A stretch of DNA of 64,000 nucleotides from Lelliottia sp. JS-SCA-14 (GCF_035593345.1 NZ_CP141606.1:3286001-3350000), one strand, 5' to 3'; shown: positions 42,146 to 51,956, counted from the stretch's first letter. The notes: generated by a model not told the origin, from the letters alone. A program made the numbers and translations.

Positions 42146-43099
42146 TTACAGCAGCTCTCGCGCCGCCGAGACAATATCGTGAGCCGTCAGGCCATACTCT
42201 TTTTGCAGGAAATCCTGCGTCCCGACCTGACCGTAGCGCTCCTTCACCCCCACGCGACGCATCGGCACCGGGCACGTTTCGACCAGCACTTCCGCCACCG
42301 CAGACCCTAATCCGTTGTGAATGCTGTGATTCTCACAGGTGACAATCCGCCCGGTTTTCTCGGCGTAGTTTTTCACCAGCATCCGGTCGATAGGTTTCAG
42401 GGTAAACATGTCGATCACCGCCGCGCTGACCCCCTCCTGCTCGAGCTGGCGCGCCGCTTCCAGCGCTTCCGCCACCATAATGCCGTTGGCAATCAGAGTA
42501 ATATCACTCCCCTCGCGCAGCACGTTGCCTTTGCCAATCGTGAACGTGGAGCCTGGCGCATAGACGCTCGGGGCCTGCTTACGAATGGTGCGCACCCAGT
42601 AGAACCCGTCGAGATCGATAAGCTGGCGCAGCACGTCCTCGAACATCACGGCATCGGTGACTTCCAGCACCACCGAATGCGCCAGACCGCGTACAATCCC
42701 CATATCCTCAAACGACATATGGGTGCCGCCGTTGTGACAGGCCGTGACGCCCGCGTCCGAGGCGATCACTTTGACGTTATTGCGCTGATAATCCAGCGAC
42801 ATAAACAGCTGATCAAAGCAGCGACGGCTGGCGAATGCCGTAAAGGTATGCACAAAAGGTCTGCGTCCGGTCAGCGATAAACCCGCCGCCGTGCCAATAA
42901 CGTTGGCCTCCATAATGCCGCAGTTGATCACGTGCTGCGGGTAATCACGCGCCACGCCGTCCATCGCCATTGAGCTCATCAGATCGGCTTCGAGGGCGAT
43001 AATCTCGCTTCCGGCTTCAATCTGGCTGGCCACGAAACCGGCGTACACTTTGCGCATCTCGATAGCGTCTTTTTGTCCTGCGGGTGCAACCTTAATCAT
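42146..43099 (-). CDS. Transketolase, C-terminal half (split enzyme)
   Basis: The 317-residue product corresponds to the pyrimidine-binding and C-terminal domains of transketolase. The catalytic glutamate is in NCGIMEANVIGTAAGLSL, followed by TFTAFASRRCFDQLF; the last domain starts at about residue 190. It needs the N-terminal partner encoded just upstream (8-base overlap) to form an active ThDP site. The start at 43099 gives MIKVAPAGQK; an upstream TTG-type start would overlap the partner gene further. The closest relative I know of is the Salmonella pair at the same place. Substrate unknown. Confidence 0.9.
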   Translation of the reverse strand: MIKVAPAGQKDAIEMRKVYAGFVASQIEAGSEIIALEADLMSSMAMDGVARDYPQHVINCGIMEANVIGTAAGLSLTGRRPFVHTFTAFASRRCFDQLFMSLDYQRNNVKVIASDAGVTACHNGGTHMSFEDMGIVRGLAHSVVLEVTDAVMFEDVLRQLIDLDGFYWVRTIRKQAPSVYAPGSTFTIGKGNVLREGSDITLIANGIMVAEALEAARQLEQEGVSAAVIDMFTLKPIDRMLVKNYAEKTGRIVTCENHSIHNGLGSAVAEVLVETCPVPMRRVGVKERYGQVGTQDFLQKEYGLTAHDIVSAARELL

Positions 43100-43922
43100 T
43101 TGCGGCCTCCAGTTGGCGAATCGTCTCATTCAGCGCGGCTTTGACGTCATCCGTCAGTCGCAGGTGGTGGGAGTTGCTTAACTGCTCCAGATACGGCACG
43201 CCCTGCCCTTTGATGCTGTCGAGGATCACCACCCGTGGGCGGGCCTCGGCGGCAGGCGGCTGCGAAACGGCCTCCAGCAGCCCGGCCACGTCATCTCCTT
43301 TGACCGTCACCACATCAAAGCCAAAGGCGCGGAATTTCCCTTCGAGGTCGAACGCGCAGATGATCTCGTCCAGCTCACCGTCGAGCTGCTGTTTGTTCCA
43401 GTCGACAAAAATGGTCAGATTGTTCAGCCGGTGATGGGCAATAAACTGGAAGGCTTCCCAGCACTGGCCCTCGTTCAGCTCGCCGTCACCGACGATGCAG
43501 AATACCCGGTTTGGACGCCCCGCCAGCTTGTGTGACAGCGCCATGCCGCCCGCAATCGAAATCCCCTGCCCGAGCGAGCCGGTCGTCGCATCCACGCCGC
43601 GCGTTTTCAGGCGATCCGGGTGGCTTGGGAGCCGCGTCCCGTTCTGGTTCAGGGTGCTCAGTTCTTCCACCGGGAAATAGCCTTTAATCGCCAGCGTACT
43701 GTAGAGTGCCGGGCCCGCATGGCCCTTGGAGAGCACGAAGTAGTCACGCTCCGGCCAGTCGGGATCGGCCGGGTCGATTTTCATCACCGCGCCGTAGAGC
43801 ACCGCCAGGGTTTCCACTACCGACATACTGCCGCCGTAATGTCCGAACCCCAGTTGCGTTAAGGATTTGAGCGTTTCCACGCGGATCTCGCGCGCCAGTC
43901 GGGTCACTTCTTTCACATTCAT
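43092..43922 (-). CDS. Transketolase, N-terminal half (split enzyme)
   Basis: The 276-residue product matches the ThDP pyrophosphate-binding domain of transketolase. The ThDP/Mg motif is GDGELNEGQCWEAFQF ending in FVDWNKQQLDG; KGHAGPALYSTLA and GSLGQGISIAGGMALS are further family marks. Full-length transketolase has about 660 residues, so this and the downstream 317-residue half make a two-subunit enzyme. Its start overlaps the EIIC stop by 4 bases, so sugar import and two-carbon transfer are translationally coupled. Confidence 0.92.
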   Translation of the reverse strand: MNVKEVTRLAREIRVETLKSLTQLGFGHYGGSMSVVETLAVLYGAVMKIDPADPDWPERDYFVLSKGHAGPALYSTLAIKGYFPVEELSTLNQNGTRLPSHPDRLKTRGVDATTGSLGQGISIAGGMALSHKLAGRPNRVFCIVGDGELNEGQCWEAFQFIAHHRLNNLTIFVDWNKQQLDGELDEIICAFDLEGKFRAFGFDVVTVKGDDVAGLLEAVSQPPAAEARPRVVILDSIKGQGVPYLEQLSNSHHLRLTDDVKAALNETIRQLEAAND

Positions 43923-45316
43923 GATTTGGCTCCGGTGTTTTCCTGCGCGTTACCGCCCGCAGTTTTGTTTTTAGCAAACAGGTTGTAGGCCACCAGCACG
44001 GCAAACAACGCGACGACGAGGCCGGTGATAGCAAACGGTGACAGGTAGCGCGCCAGGTTGCCCAGCACGATGCCCACCGCGCCAAAATCGGCGTCAGAGA
44101 AGGTGGTGTTAGCGAAACCAATCGCCCCCAGCACCGGCAGCAGCATCACCGGCAGGAAGGTAATCAGCAGGCCGTTGGCAAAGGCACCGATCATCGCCCC
44201 GCGACGCCCACCCGTTGCGTTACCGAACACGCCAGCGGTTGCCCCGGTGAAGAAGTGCGGCACCACGCCCGGCAGGATCAGCACCCAGCTAAACTGTCCG
44301 CACAGGAACAGCCCGACGATCCCGCCGAGGAAGCTGAACAGGAAGCCAATCAGCACGGCGTTAGGCGCATAGGGATAGACCACCGGGCAGTCGAGGGCTG
44401 GACGCGCATTCGGCACCAGTTTTTCGGAGAATCCGGTGAAGGCCGGGACGATCTCCGCCAGAATCAGGCGCACGCCCTGCAGGATGATGAACACACCCGC
44501 TGCGAAGGTGATCGCCATGATGATGGCGTAAACCAGATAGTTTTGGCCGCCGCTGAAGGTGGCTTCTACGTACTCGCGCCCGGCGCTGACGGCCATGATC
44601 AGGTAGATAATCATCATGGTCAGCGAGATAGAAATTGAGCTGTCGCGCAGGAAGCTTAAGTTCTTCGGCAGGTTCATCTCTTCAGTAGAACGCGAACCTT
44701 TCCCGCACTTGCTGCCGATCCAGCCGGAGAGCACGTAGCCCAGCGTCCCAAAGTGACCAAAGGCAATGTCGTCATTGCCGGTGATGCGCTTCATATAGCG
44801 TTGCGCCAGCGCCGGGAAGAACGCCATGATTAAGCCCAGAATCAGCGAGCCGGTAAAGACCAGGCCGATGCCTTCGAAACCCGCCACCGTCAGGATCACG
44901 CCGATCATACAGGCCATATAAAAGGTGTGATGCCCGGTGAGGAAGATGTATTTCAGACGCGTAAAGCGGGCGACAATAATATTCGCCACCATCCCGAAGG
45001 CCATAATCAGCGCCGTGGATGCGCCGTATTTCTCCAGCGCAATCGAAACAATCGCTTCGTTATTCGGAATAATTCCCTGAATACTAAAGGCGTGTTCAAA
45101 CATCCCGCCTAAGGGATTTAACGAGCCCACCAGCACCGTGGCACCACCGCCCAGCACAATAAAACCGAGAATGGTTTTAATGGTGCCTTTTACTACATCA
45201 GAAAACGGTTTTTTCTGCGCCACCAGGCCAATTAAAGCAATTAATCCCACCAGCACTGAGGGGACTTTTAAAATATCAACAACGAAATTCAGCGTTTCAA
45301 GGATAAACATATCCAC
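43919..45316 (-). CDS. PTS ascorbate-type (UlaA family) EIIC permease
   Basis: The 465-residue polytopic protein belongs to the UlaA/SgcC-type EIIC family, with about 11 membrane segments. The early segment KGTIKTILGFIVLGGGATVL, TGHHTFYMACMIGV in the middle, and CPVVYPYAPNAVLIGFLFSFLGG are family marks. It has the same length as E. coli UlaA but modest identity, so the substrate need not be ascorbate. The 15-base gap from EIIB and the overlap with transketolase fix it in the operon. Confidence 0.9.
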   Translation of the reverse strand: MDMFILETLNFVVDILKVPSVLVGLIALIGLVAQKKPFSDVVKGTIKTILGFIVLGGGATVLVGSLNPLGGMFEHAFSIQGIIPNNEAIVSIALEKYGASTALIMAFGMVANIIVARFTRLKYIFLTGHHTFYMACMIGVILTVAGFEGIGLVFTGSLILGLIMAFFPALAQRYMKRITGNDDIAFGHFGTLGYVLSGWIGSKCGKGSRSTEEMNLPKNLSFLRDSSISISLTMMIIYLIMAVSAGREYVEATFSGGQNYLVYAIIMAITFAAGVFIILQGVRLILAEIVPAFTGFSEKLVPNARPALDCPVVYPYAPNAVLIGFLFSFLGGIVGLFLCGQFSWVLILPGVVPHFFTGATAGVFGNATGGRRGAMIGAFANGLLITFLPVMLLPVLGAIGFANTTFSDADFGAVGIVLGNLARYLSPFAITGLVVALFAVLVAYNLFAKNKTAGGNAQENTGAKS

Positions 45317-45331
45317 CTCGCCTCAACAGGG

Positions 45332-45604
45332 TTATTGTTTCGCGAACCAGGCGCTGAGCTGCGCTTCGAGTTCATTGATATCGATAATGTTGGTGATCAC
45401 CACCAGCTGGCTTTCCGGCACGCTTGCGCTGGCGGCGATGTCTTTTGCCATCACGAACAGGTCAGCGGCTCCCGGTGTGGCCGAGGAGAGATCGGAGTGC
45501 TCCACCTCAGCTTCAATATTTAATTTCTTGAGGACTTTTTTGATATTCATTTCGACCATAAAACTGCTGCCCAGGCCGGAGCCGCAAATCGCCATAATTT
45601 TCAT
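45332..45604 (-). CDS. PTS EIIB component (ascorbate/lactose-type)
   Basis: The 90-residue protein has the phosphocysteine loop at its N-terminus (AICGSGLGSSFMVEMN; Cys at residue 7), typical of SgaB/UlaB-like IIB proteins. It takes phosphate from IIA and passes it to the sugar carried by IIC. It lies 15 bases upstream of EIIC and 79 downstream of EIIA. Confidence 0.9.
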   Translation of the reverse strand: MKIMAICGSGLGSSFMVEMNIKKVLKKLNIEAEVEHSDLSSATPGAADLFVMAKDIAASASVPESQLVVITNIIDINELEAQLSAWFAKQ

Positions 45605-45683
45605 TGTTATGCCTTTTTTGAGTAGAGTACGTCCGCATCACGCATCGGCGTAATGAGTCAATTAATCGGAATGGGTAATAACG

Positions 45684-46127
45684 TCAGAAGCGTTCGATAA
45701 TGGCTTTTATTTCCTCCCGCGTATTAACGTTATGCAGTTCGGCCAAATCCTCATCGCTGGAAAATAACTCGGCCAGCGCGGAGATCATTTCGATATGGCT
45801 GTGTTTATCGGGTGCAGCCAGCATGATAATAATATCTACCGGATCGAACTCTCCGGCACCAAATGCGACTCCCTGTTTCAGTTTTAATAATGAGAGGCCA
45901 AGCCCTTTCGCCCCTTCTTCTGGCCGCGCATGCGGCATCGCCAGCCCTGGTGCCAGCACGTAATAGGGTCCTAACTTATGATGCTGTTCGACAATCGCCG
46001 TCACATACTCCGGGGAGATGACGTTCATCTCCAGCAGCGGTCTGGCGCACAGCTCCAGCGCCTGCGGCCAGTCCTCAACGCTCTCTTCCAGCGTGATGGT
46101 TGCATCATGTATCCAGCTTTTGAGCAC
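45684..46127 (-). CDS. PTS EIIA component (fructose/mannitol/ascorbate type)
   Basis: The 147-residue IIA domain has the phospho-histidine in LAPGLAMPHARPEEGA. It is the first gene of the operon. I chose a GTG start at 46127 because GGGAG stands 7-8 bases upstream; an in-frame TTG at 46160 would add 11 residues without a good ribosome site. The family receives phosphate from HPr. Confidence 0.9.
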   Translation of the reverse strand: MLKSWIHDATITLEESVEDWPQALELCARPLLEMNVISPEYVTAIVEQHHKLGPYYVLAPGLAMPHARPEEGAKGLGLSLLKLKQGVAFGAGEFDPVDIIIMLAAPDKHSHIEMISALAELFSSDEDLAELHNVNTREEIKAIIERF

Positions 46128-46160
46128 TTTCTTCTCCCGCCTGAGGTCAATGATGAACAA

Positions 46161-46170
46161 ACTTTATGCA
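46161..46170 (-). promoter_or_regulatory. Candidate -10 region of the PTS/transketolase operon
   Basis: The minus strand reads TGCATAAAGT, containing an extended-type TGn before a CATAAA hexamer. A start near 46156 would put the CRP-like site (centre 46195.5) about 40 bases upstream, the spacing of a class II CRP-activated promoter. This is inference from geometry. Confidence 0.35.
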
Positions 46171-46187
46171 AGCCCATCGCGGATAGC

Positions 46188-46203
46188 TGCGATCCGGATC
46201 ACA
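46188..46203. promoter_or_regulatory. Candidate CRP site upstream of the PTS operon
   Basis: TGCGATCCGGATCACA matches TGTGA-N6-TCACA at 9 of 10 conserved positions. It lies between the PTS operon and its regulator gene, about 60 bases before the IIA start. Confidence 0.5.
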
Positions 46204-46205
46204 AA

Positions 46206-46252
46206 GATAGCGCTACCAATTTCGAACATTCAGAATTGTGATAGCGCTATCA
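46206..46252. promoter_or_regulatory. Two palindromic operators between the PTS operon and its regulator
   Basis: GATAGCGCTACC at 46206-46217 and the perfect palindrome TGATAGCGCTATCA at 46239-46252 share the core ATAGCGCTA. Their centres are 34 bases apart, about three helical turns, so the two sites face the same side of the DNA. LacI-family regulators bind such palindromes with a central dyad; the adjacent divergent gene encodes one. The second site is followed by AAATTGG and the first by AATTTCG, a weaker resemblance. Confidence 0.65.
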
Positions 46253-46364
46253 AATTGGAATCCGCACGGGAAATCACAGTAAAAAAAGGGATTTAAGGCG
46301 TATACTCAAATTCATGTGAAGCGAAGGATGATAAGAAAAACGCGTCTGGTCACCAGGAATTTGT

Positions 46365-47384
46365 ATGTCTCTAACCCGAAAACGACGTAGTACCGGCAAA
46401 GTGACTATCTCGGATGTCGCGCAGCTTGCCGGAGTGGGTACTATGACGGTGTCCCGCGCATTGCGCACGCCTGAGCAGGTTTCCGATAAGCTACGAGAAA
46501 AAATTGAAGCGGCGGTGCAGGAGCTGGGTTATATGCCCAATCTTGCGGCCAGCGCGCTGGCGTCAGCATCGTCCAGGACCATTGCGATGGTCGTGCCCAA
46601 TCTGGCAGAGGATGGTTGTTCCGATATGTTTGCCGGATTGCAGCAGGTCCTGCAGCCCGCCGGATACCAGATTATGCTGGCAGAATCGCAGCACCGGCCT
46701 GAGCAGGAAGAGAAATTGCTGGAAACGCTGCTCGCCTCGAACATTGCGGCGGCGATTTTACTCAGCGCGGAACACACGGATACCGTTCGCCACTGGCTGA
46801 AAAACGCCTCGATCCCGGTGATGGAAATGGGCGCGATGCGCGCCGACCCGCTGGATATGAATATCGGCATCGACAACGTCGCGGCGATGTACGAACTCAC
46901 CGAACTGGTGATTCAGCGCGGCTATCAGAATATCGGGCTGTTGTGCGCCAATCAGGAGCAGTGGATTTTCCAGCAGCACCTGCAGGGTTGGTACAAAGCG
47001 ATGTTGCGCCACCATATGTCCCCCAATCGGGTGATTAACGCCGCGCTGCCGCCGAACTTCTCGACGGGGGCGTCACAGCTGCCGGAGTTTTTACTCGCCT
47101 GGCCTGAGCTGGATGCGCTGGTCTGCGTCTCTGACGAGCTGGCGTGCGGCGTGCTGTATGAATGTCAGCGCAGACGCATCAAAGTGCCGGATGATTTGGC
47201 AGTAGTGGGTTTTGGCGATAGCGACGTGAGCCGCGTCTGTCAGCCGCCGCTGACGACCATGGCGGTGCCACATCGCAAGATTGGTGTTGAAGCGGGACGT
47301 GCGCTGCTGGAGCGCTTAAATGGCGACGACTGGCGCGATCAGAAACCGATCGCCTCCAGTCTGTGCTTGCGGGAAAGCTGCTGA
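46365..47384 (+). CDS. LacI-family regulator of the PTS/transketolase operon
   Basis: The 339-residue product has an N-terminal LacI-type helix-turn-helix (VTISDVAQLAGVGTMTVSRA, residues 13-32) with a hinge near LASASSRT and a periplasmic-binding-like effector domain (about 70-335). It most resembles the GntR/IdnR branch of the family. It is divergent from the PTS operon, and two palindromic operators lie in the shared region, so local control is likely. The effector is unknown. Its stop is only 3 bases from the stop of yfcD on the other strand. Confidence 0.9.
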   Translation: MSLTRKRRSTGKVTISDVAQLAGVGTMTVSRALRTPEQVSDKLREKIEAAVQELGYMPNLAASALASASSRTIAMVVPNLAEDGCSDMFAGLQQVLQPAGYQIMLAESQHRPEQEEKLLETLLASNIAAAILLSAEHTDTVRHWLKNASIPVMEMGAMRADPLDMNIGIDNVAAMYELTELVIQRGYQNIGLLCANQEQWIFQQHLQGWYKAMLRHHMSPNRVINAALPPNFSTGASQLPEFLLAWPELDALVCVSDELACGVLYECQRRRIKVPDDLAVVGFGDSDVSRVCQPPLTTMAVPHRKIGVEAGRALLERLNGDDWRDQKPIASSLCLRESC

Positions 47385-47387
47385 GAT

Positions 47388-47942
47388 TTACTCAGCCTGC
47401 TCCTGCTTCTCAGGTTTTGCGGATTCATTTTTGGCGTTGCGGCTCATCCACAGCGCCAGGGCTTTCAGTGAGTCCGGCGTAAATTCATCGCAACGGGCGG
47501 TGATCTCTTCTGGCGTCATCCAGCTCACTTCGCTCACCTCTTCTTCCTGAAGCGCGAATGGCCCGTGGGAAACGCAGCTAAACAAGCCACCCCAGACGCG
47601 ACAATGTTTGTCCTCGAAGTAGAACAAACCGTGCTCGGCAAAGGGGACACCGGCGATGCCTAACTCTTCTTCGGCTTCACGACGCGCGGAATCCAGCAGG
47701 ATTTCATCGGCCTGAACGACGCCGCCTGCCGTTGCGTCAAGCATGCCTGGCATAAAGTCTTTCGTTTCAGTACGTCGCTGTACCAGGATCTTGCCCATAC
47801 CGTCGTGAACAACGATGTAGGTGGCGCGATGGCGCAGACGTTCAGCCCGCATTTGCTCGCGGCTGGCCTGTGCAATCACTTCATTGTCTTCGCTGACAAT
47901 GTCTACCCACTCTGTACTTGCCAAATGACTCTGCTCCACCAT
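47388..47942 (-). CDS. yfcD: Nudix hydrolase YfcD
   Basis: The 184-residue protein holds a Nudix box: GGVVQADE followed by [12 protein letters not shown] at about residues 74-95. It belongs to the IPP-isomerase-like branch of Nudix proteins, with an N-terminal extension [20 protein letters not shown]. The substrate is unknown. The C-terminal tail is rich in Lys/Glu ([14 protein letters not shown]) and slightly longer than in E. coli. Confidence 0.93.
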   Translation of the reverse strand: MVEQSHLASTEWVDIVSEDNEVIAQASREQMRAERLRHRATYIVVHDGMGKILVQRRTETKDFMPGMLDATAGGVVQADEILLDSARREAEEELGIAGVPFAEHGLFYFEDKHCRVWGGLFSCVSHGPFALQEEEVSEVSWMTPEEITARCDEFTPDSLKALALWMSRNAKNESAKPEKQEQAE

Positions 47943-47997
47943 CGGGAACCCTTCTCGTTAAGCGCTCTTTTGGCGCGTTTGACTTTTGAGGTGTAAC

Positions 47998-48549
47998 TTA
48001 CGGATTAATGCTGACCTGCGCAATAACTTGCTGATCATTAAGTGCGATAACGCTCAAGAGATTCTCATCCAGCAGGCCATAGCTGGGAGCATGTCCCCCT
48101 TTCGGAATGCTGACGGACCCTGGATTGAAATGAACGATATCCCCGTGTAATGCCGCCACCGGAATATGAGTATGACCGTAAACCAGCACATCGCCAGTCG
48201 CGAGCGGCGGCAGATTCTCCGGGCCAAAAAGATGTCCGTGGGTTAAAAACAGACGGGTATTTTCCAGCAACACCTGCTGCCAGGGGGCCGTTATCGGGAA
48301 GTGAAGCAGCATCTGGTCAACTTCGCTGTCGCAGTTGCCGCGCACCGCAATAATTTTATCCGCGTACTGGTTCAGTTTTTCCGCCACCTGCGCCGGAGCG
48401 TAGCCTTCCGGGAGCGCATTGCGCGGCCCGTGGTTGAGCACATCACCGAGGATTATCAGCCACTGCGCACCGCTTTCTACAAAGCGTGACAGCACGCGTT
48501 CCGTCGCGGGCAGCGACCCGTGAATATCCGATGCAAACATGAGTTTCAT
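47998..48549 (-). CDS. yfcE: Phosphodiesterase YfcE
   Basis: The 183-residue calcineurin-like metallophosphoesterase has motifs FASDIHGS, ILGDVLNHG, VRGNCDSE, THGHL and YGHTHIP, with the metal-binding Asp, His and Asn residues. E. coli YfcE is a manganese-dependent phosphodiesterase active on artificial substrates; the natural one is unknown. Length is within one residue of E. coli. Confidence 0.95.
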   Translation of the reverse strand: MKLMFASDIHGSLPATERVLSRFVESGAQWLIILGDVLNHGPRNALPEGYAPAQVAEKLNQYADKIIAVRGNCDSEVDQMLLHFPITAPWQQVLLENTRLFLTHGHLFGPENLPPLATGDVLVYGHTHIPVAALHGDIVHFNPGSVSIPKGGHAPSYGLLDENLLSVIALNDQQVIAQVSINP

Positions 48550-48604
48550 CAGGGACTCCTTTCAAATGATCACTGCCCTATGATACCTGAACCCACGGGG
48601 TTTA

Positions 48605-49327
<723 letters not shown>

Positions 49328-49387
49328 TTATGCGCAGCGCCTATACTCGTTTTTATGGCATGAAATAATGTAAGGACAGGAGTTGAG

Positions 49388-50017
49388 ATGATAGACCTCT
49401 ATTTTGCCCCGACCCCCAACGGACACAAGATCACGTTATTTCTGGAAGAGACGCAGCTGGATTATCGCATTATCAAAGTGGATATCAGCAAGGGCGATCA
49501 GTTCCGGCCTGATTTTCTCGCCATCTCGCCCAACAATAAAATCCCCGCGATTGTCGATCACGCTCCGGCGGACGGCGGCAGGCCGCTGAGTCTGTTTGAA
49601 TCCGGCGAGATCCTGCTCTATCTGGCGGAGAAAACCGGGAAACTGCTGAGCGGCGAACTGCGCGAGCGCCACCATACGCTGCAGTGGCTGTTCTGGCAGT
49701 CGAGCGGGCTTGGCCCCAGCCTCGGGCAAAACCATCACTTCAACCACTTCGCCCCGCAGCCGATTCCTTATGCTATCGAACGCTATCAGGTGGAGACACA
49801 GCGGCTTTACGGCGTGATGAACAAGCGGCTGGAAAAATCTCCGTGGCTGGGCGGGGACCATTACAGCATCGCCGATATTGCCTGCTGGCCGTGGATCAAC
49901 GCCCACGTGCGCCAGCGAATCGACCTTGCGACTTATCCCGCCGTGAACAATTGGTTCGAGCGAATTCGCAATCGCCCGGCGACAGAACGCGCGATGCAGA
50001 AGGCGCAACAAATTTAA
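49388..50017 (+). CDS. yfcG: GSH-dependent disulfide-bond oxidoreductase YfcG
   Basis: The 209-residue GST-fold protein of the Nu class begins MIDLYFAPTPNGHKITLFLEE, with the Thr/Asn residues that contact glutathione disulfide in place of a catalytic Tyr. ESGEILLYLAEKTG and GGDHYSIADIACWPW mark the two domains. E. coli YfcG (215 aa) has disulfide reductase activity. A 6-bp hairpin (50018-50037) follows the stop without a T-run. Confidence 0.94.
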   Translation: MIDLYFAPTPNGHKITLFLEETQLDYRIIKVDISKGDQFRPDFLAISPNNKIPAIVDHAPADGGRPLSLFESGEILLYLAEKTGKLLSGELRERHHTLQWLFWQSSGLGPSLGQNHHFNHFAPQPIPYAIERYQVETQRLYGVMNKRLEKSPWLGGDHYSIADIACWPWINAHVRQRIDLATYPAVNNWFERIRNRPATERAMQKAQQI

Positions 50018-50089
50018 GCGCCCGCCCCGTTGGGCGCGCCGAAAATCCTCATGTATTATGATCTGAATAACAAACAGAGGAAGCCTGCA

Positions 50090-50452
50090 ATGTCACAGCA
50101 TGACGCTATTATTCGTATAAAAAACTTACGCTTACGCACTTATATCGGCATTAAACCTGAAGAGATCGAAAATCGTCAGGACATCGTGATTAACGTGGTG
50201 ATCCACTACCCGGCCGAGAAAGCGCGCGCCAGCGAAGATATCAACGATGCCCTGAACTATCGCACCATCACCAAGAGCATCATTAAGTACGTGGAGAATA
50301 ACCGCTTCTCATTGCTGGAAAAATTAACTCAGGATGTGCTCGACATCGCACGCGAACATCACTGGGTCACTTATGCTGAAGTGGAAATCGATAAACTTCA
50401 CGCGCTGCGTTACGCCGACTCGGTCTCCATGACCCTGAGCTGGCAACGCTAA
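50090..50452 (+). CDS. folX: Dihydroneopterin triphosphate 2'-epimerase
   Basis: The 120-residue enzyme of the dihydroneopterin aldolase family converts 7,8-dihydroneopterin triphosphate to its 2' epimer. [18 protein letters not shown] and [15 protein letters not shown] are family marks. The ATG at 50090 has GAGGAAG about 7 bases upstream and gives the E. coli length. yfcH follows after 19 bases and is probably cotranscribed. Confidence 0.96.
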   Translation: MSQHDAIIRIKNLRLRTYIGIKPEEIENRQDIVINVVIHYPAEKARASEDINDALNYRTITKSIIKYVENNRFSLLEKLTQDVLDIAREHHWVTYAEVEIDKLHALRYADSVSMTLSWQR

Positions 50453-50471
50453 GCGCAATCCCGGAGGTAGT

Positions 50472-51365
50472 ATGAAGATTCTGGTGACTGGCGGTACAGG
50501 CCTGATTGGTCGTCATCTCATTTCGCGTCTGCAGGTGCTGCATCACGAGATTACCGTGGTGACGCGCAATGCAGAGAAAGCCCGTCAGGTGCTGGGAAAA
50601 GACGTTGGCATCTGGAAGGGTCTCGCTGAGCATCAGAATCTGGACGGCTTCGACGCCGTCATCAACCTCGCAGGCGAGCCTATCGCCGACAAACGCTGGA
50701 CCGAAGAGCAAAAACAGCGGCTGTGCGACAGCCGCTGGAACATCACGCAAAAGCTGGTCGATCTGTTCCACGCCAGCACTACCCCGCCGTCGGTACTGAT
50801 TTCCGGCTCGGCGGCCGGGTATTACGGCGATCTCGGGGAAGTGGTCGTCACCGAAGAAGAACCGCCGCACAACGAATTCACCCACAAACTCTGCGCGCGC
50901 TGGGAGCAAATCGCCTGCGGCGCGCAAAGCGACACGACCCGCGTCTGCCTGCTGCGAACCGGCGTGGTGCTGGCGCCGAAAGGTGGCATTCTGGCGAAGA
51001 TGTTGCCGGTGTTTAAACTCGGTCTCGGCGGCCCGATGGGCAGCGGTCGTCAGTATCTGGCGTGGATCCACATCGACGATATGGTCAACGGTATTCTGTG
51101 GCTGCTGGATAACGATCTGCGCGGCCCGTTCAATATGGTTTCGCCCTATCCTGTGCGTAACGAACAGTTCGCCCATGCGCTGGGCCACGCCCTGAAACGC
51201 CCGGCGGTTCTGCGCGCCCCTGCCACCGCCATTCGCCTGATGATGGGCGAATCGTCGGTGCTGGTGCTGGGGGGGCAGCGCGCCCTGCCAAAACGGCTGG
51301 AGGCGTCAGGGTTTGCCTTCCGCTGGTATGATTTAGAAGAAGCCCTGGGAGATGTGGTGGGTTAA
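50472..51365 (+). CDS. yfcH: SDR-like epimerase family protein YfcH
   Basis: The 297-residue protein has a Rossmann fold with [15 protein letters not shown] at the N-terminus and the SDR39U1-type active-site region [12 protein letters not shown] (with Tyr) about residue 110; the C-terminal DUF1731 domain includes [14 protein letters not shown]. The substrate is unknown. The length equals E. coli YfcH. Confidence 0.93.
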   Translation: MKILVTGGTGLIGRHLISRLQVLHHEITVVTRNAEKARQVLGKDVGIWKGLAEHQNLDGFDAVINLAGEPIADKRWTEEQKQRLCDSRWNITQKLVDLFHASTTPPSVLISGSAAGYYGDLGEVVVTEEEPPHNEFTHKLCARWEQIACGAQSDTTRVCLLRTGVVLAPKGGILAKMLPVFKLGLGGPMGSGRQYLAWIHIDDMVNGILWLLDNDLRGPFNMVSPYPVRNEQFAHALGHALKRPAVLRAPATAIRLMMGESSVLVLGGQRALPKRLEASGFAFRWYDLEEALGDVVG

Positions 51366-51422
51366 ATCTGCCGTGTCGCTTATGGTAGAGTCGTACGTCA
51401 GACTCCCCAGAATGGCGACACT

Positions 51423-51956
51423 ATGGCGACAATCACCACTCCCCGACTTCAGCTTTCCCCGTTCAAACCCTCCGACTGGGCGTTCTTCCGCTCGCTGCGC
51501 GAAGACCGCGCCATCATGCGCTATATGGCGGCCATTGCCCCTGAAAAAGAGACGCGACGCTTGTTCGCCATCCGCCTCGCAGCACCGCATACCTTCGTGA
51601 TCCGCTCCCGTCATGAGGACACGCCGCTCGGCGATATCGGCCTGCAAATCAGTGCGAAGTATCGGGAAGAGGCGGATATCGGCTACACGGTAATCCCGCA
51701 GGCGCAGGGCAAAGGCATTGCCAGCGAGGCGCTGCGCGCGGTGTGCGACTATGCATTCACTCAGACGGGCGTGAAAGCGATCAATGCTTACGTGCTGGCA
51801 GATAACGCCGGTTCCGTGCGGGTGCTGGAGAAGATGGGTTTTGTGCGCACTCAGGTGCTGGAACAGGCCTATGAGATCGATGGCGTTCGGTATGACGACT
51901 GGGTGTATCGGCTGGAGTGTGGTGCGGGCGGCACTGCGTTTGCCCGGCCTACATAA
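51423..51956 (+). CDS. GNAT-family N-acetyltransferase with a REP-encoded tail
   Basis: The 177-residue protein is RimJ/RimL-like. The acetyl-CoA pocket is visible as IGYTVIPQAQGKGIASEAL (about residues 82-100), and NAGSVRVLEKMGFVR is the usual C-terminal GNAT segment. The last eleven residues or so (ending AGGTAFARPT) are encoded by a REP element, so they are probably a late addition to a protein that once ended near VYRLEC. E. coli K-12 has another gene between yfcH and hisP. Substrate unknown. Confidence 0.85.
   Translation: MATITTPRLQLSPFKPSDWAFFRSLREDRAIMRYMAAIAPEKETRRLFAIRLAAPHTFVIRSRHEDTPLGDIGLQISAKYREEADIGYTVIPQAQGKGIASEALRAVCDYAFTQTGVKAINAYVLADNAGSVRVLEKMGFVRTQVLEQAYEIDGVRYDDWVYRLECGAGGTAFARPT

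Noticed and set aside
46128..46160. Upstream TTG start for the PTS IIA gene
   Set aside because: No ribosome site is seen near it, while GGGAG stands in front of the GTG at 46127.
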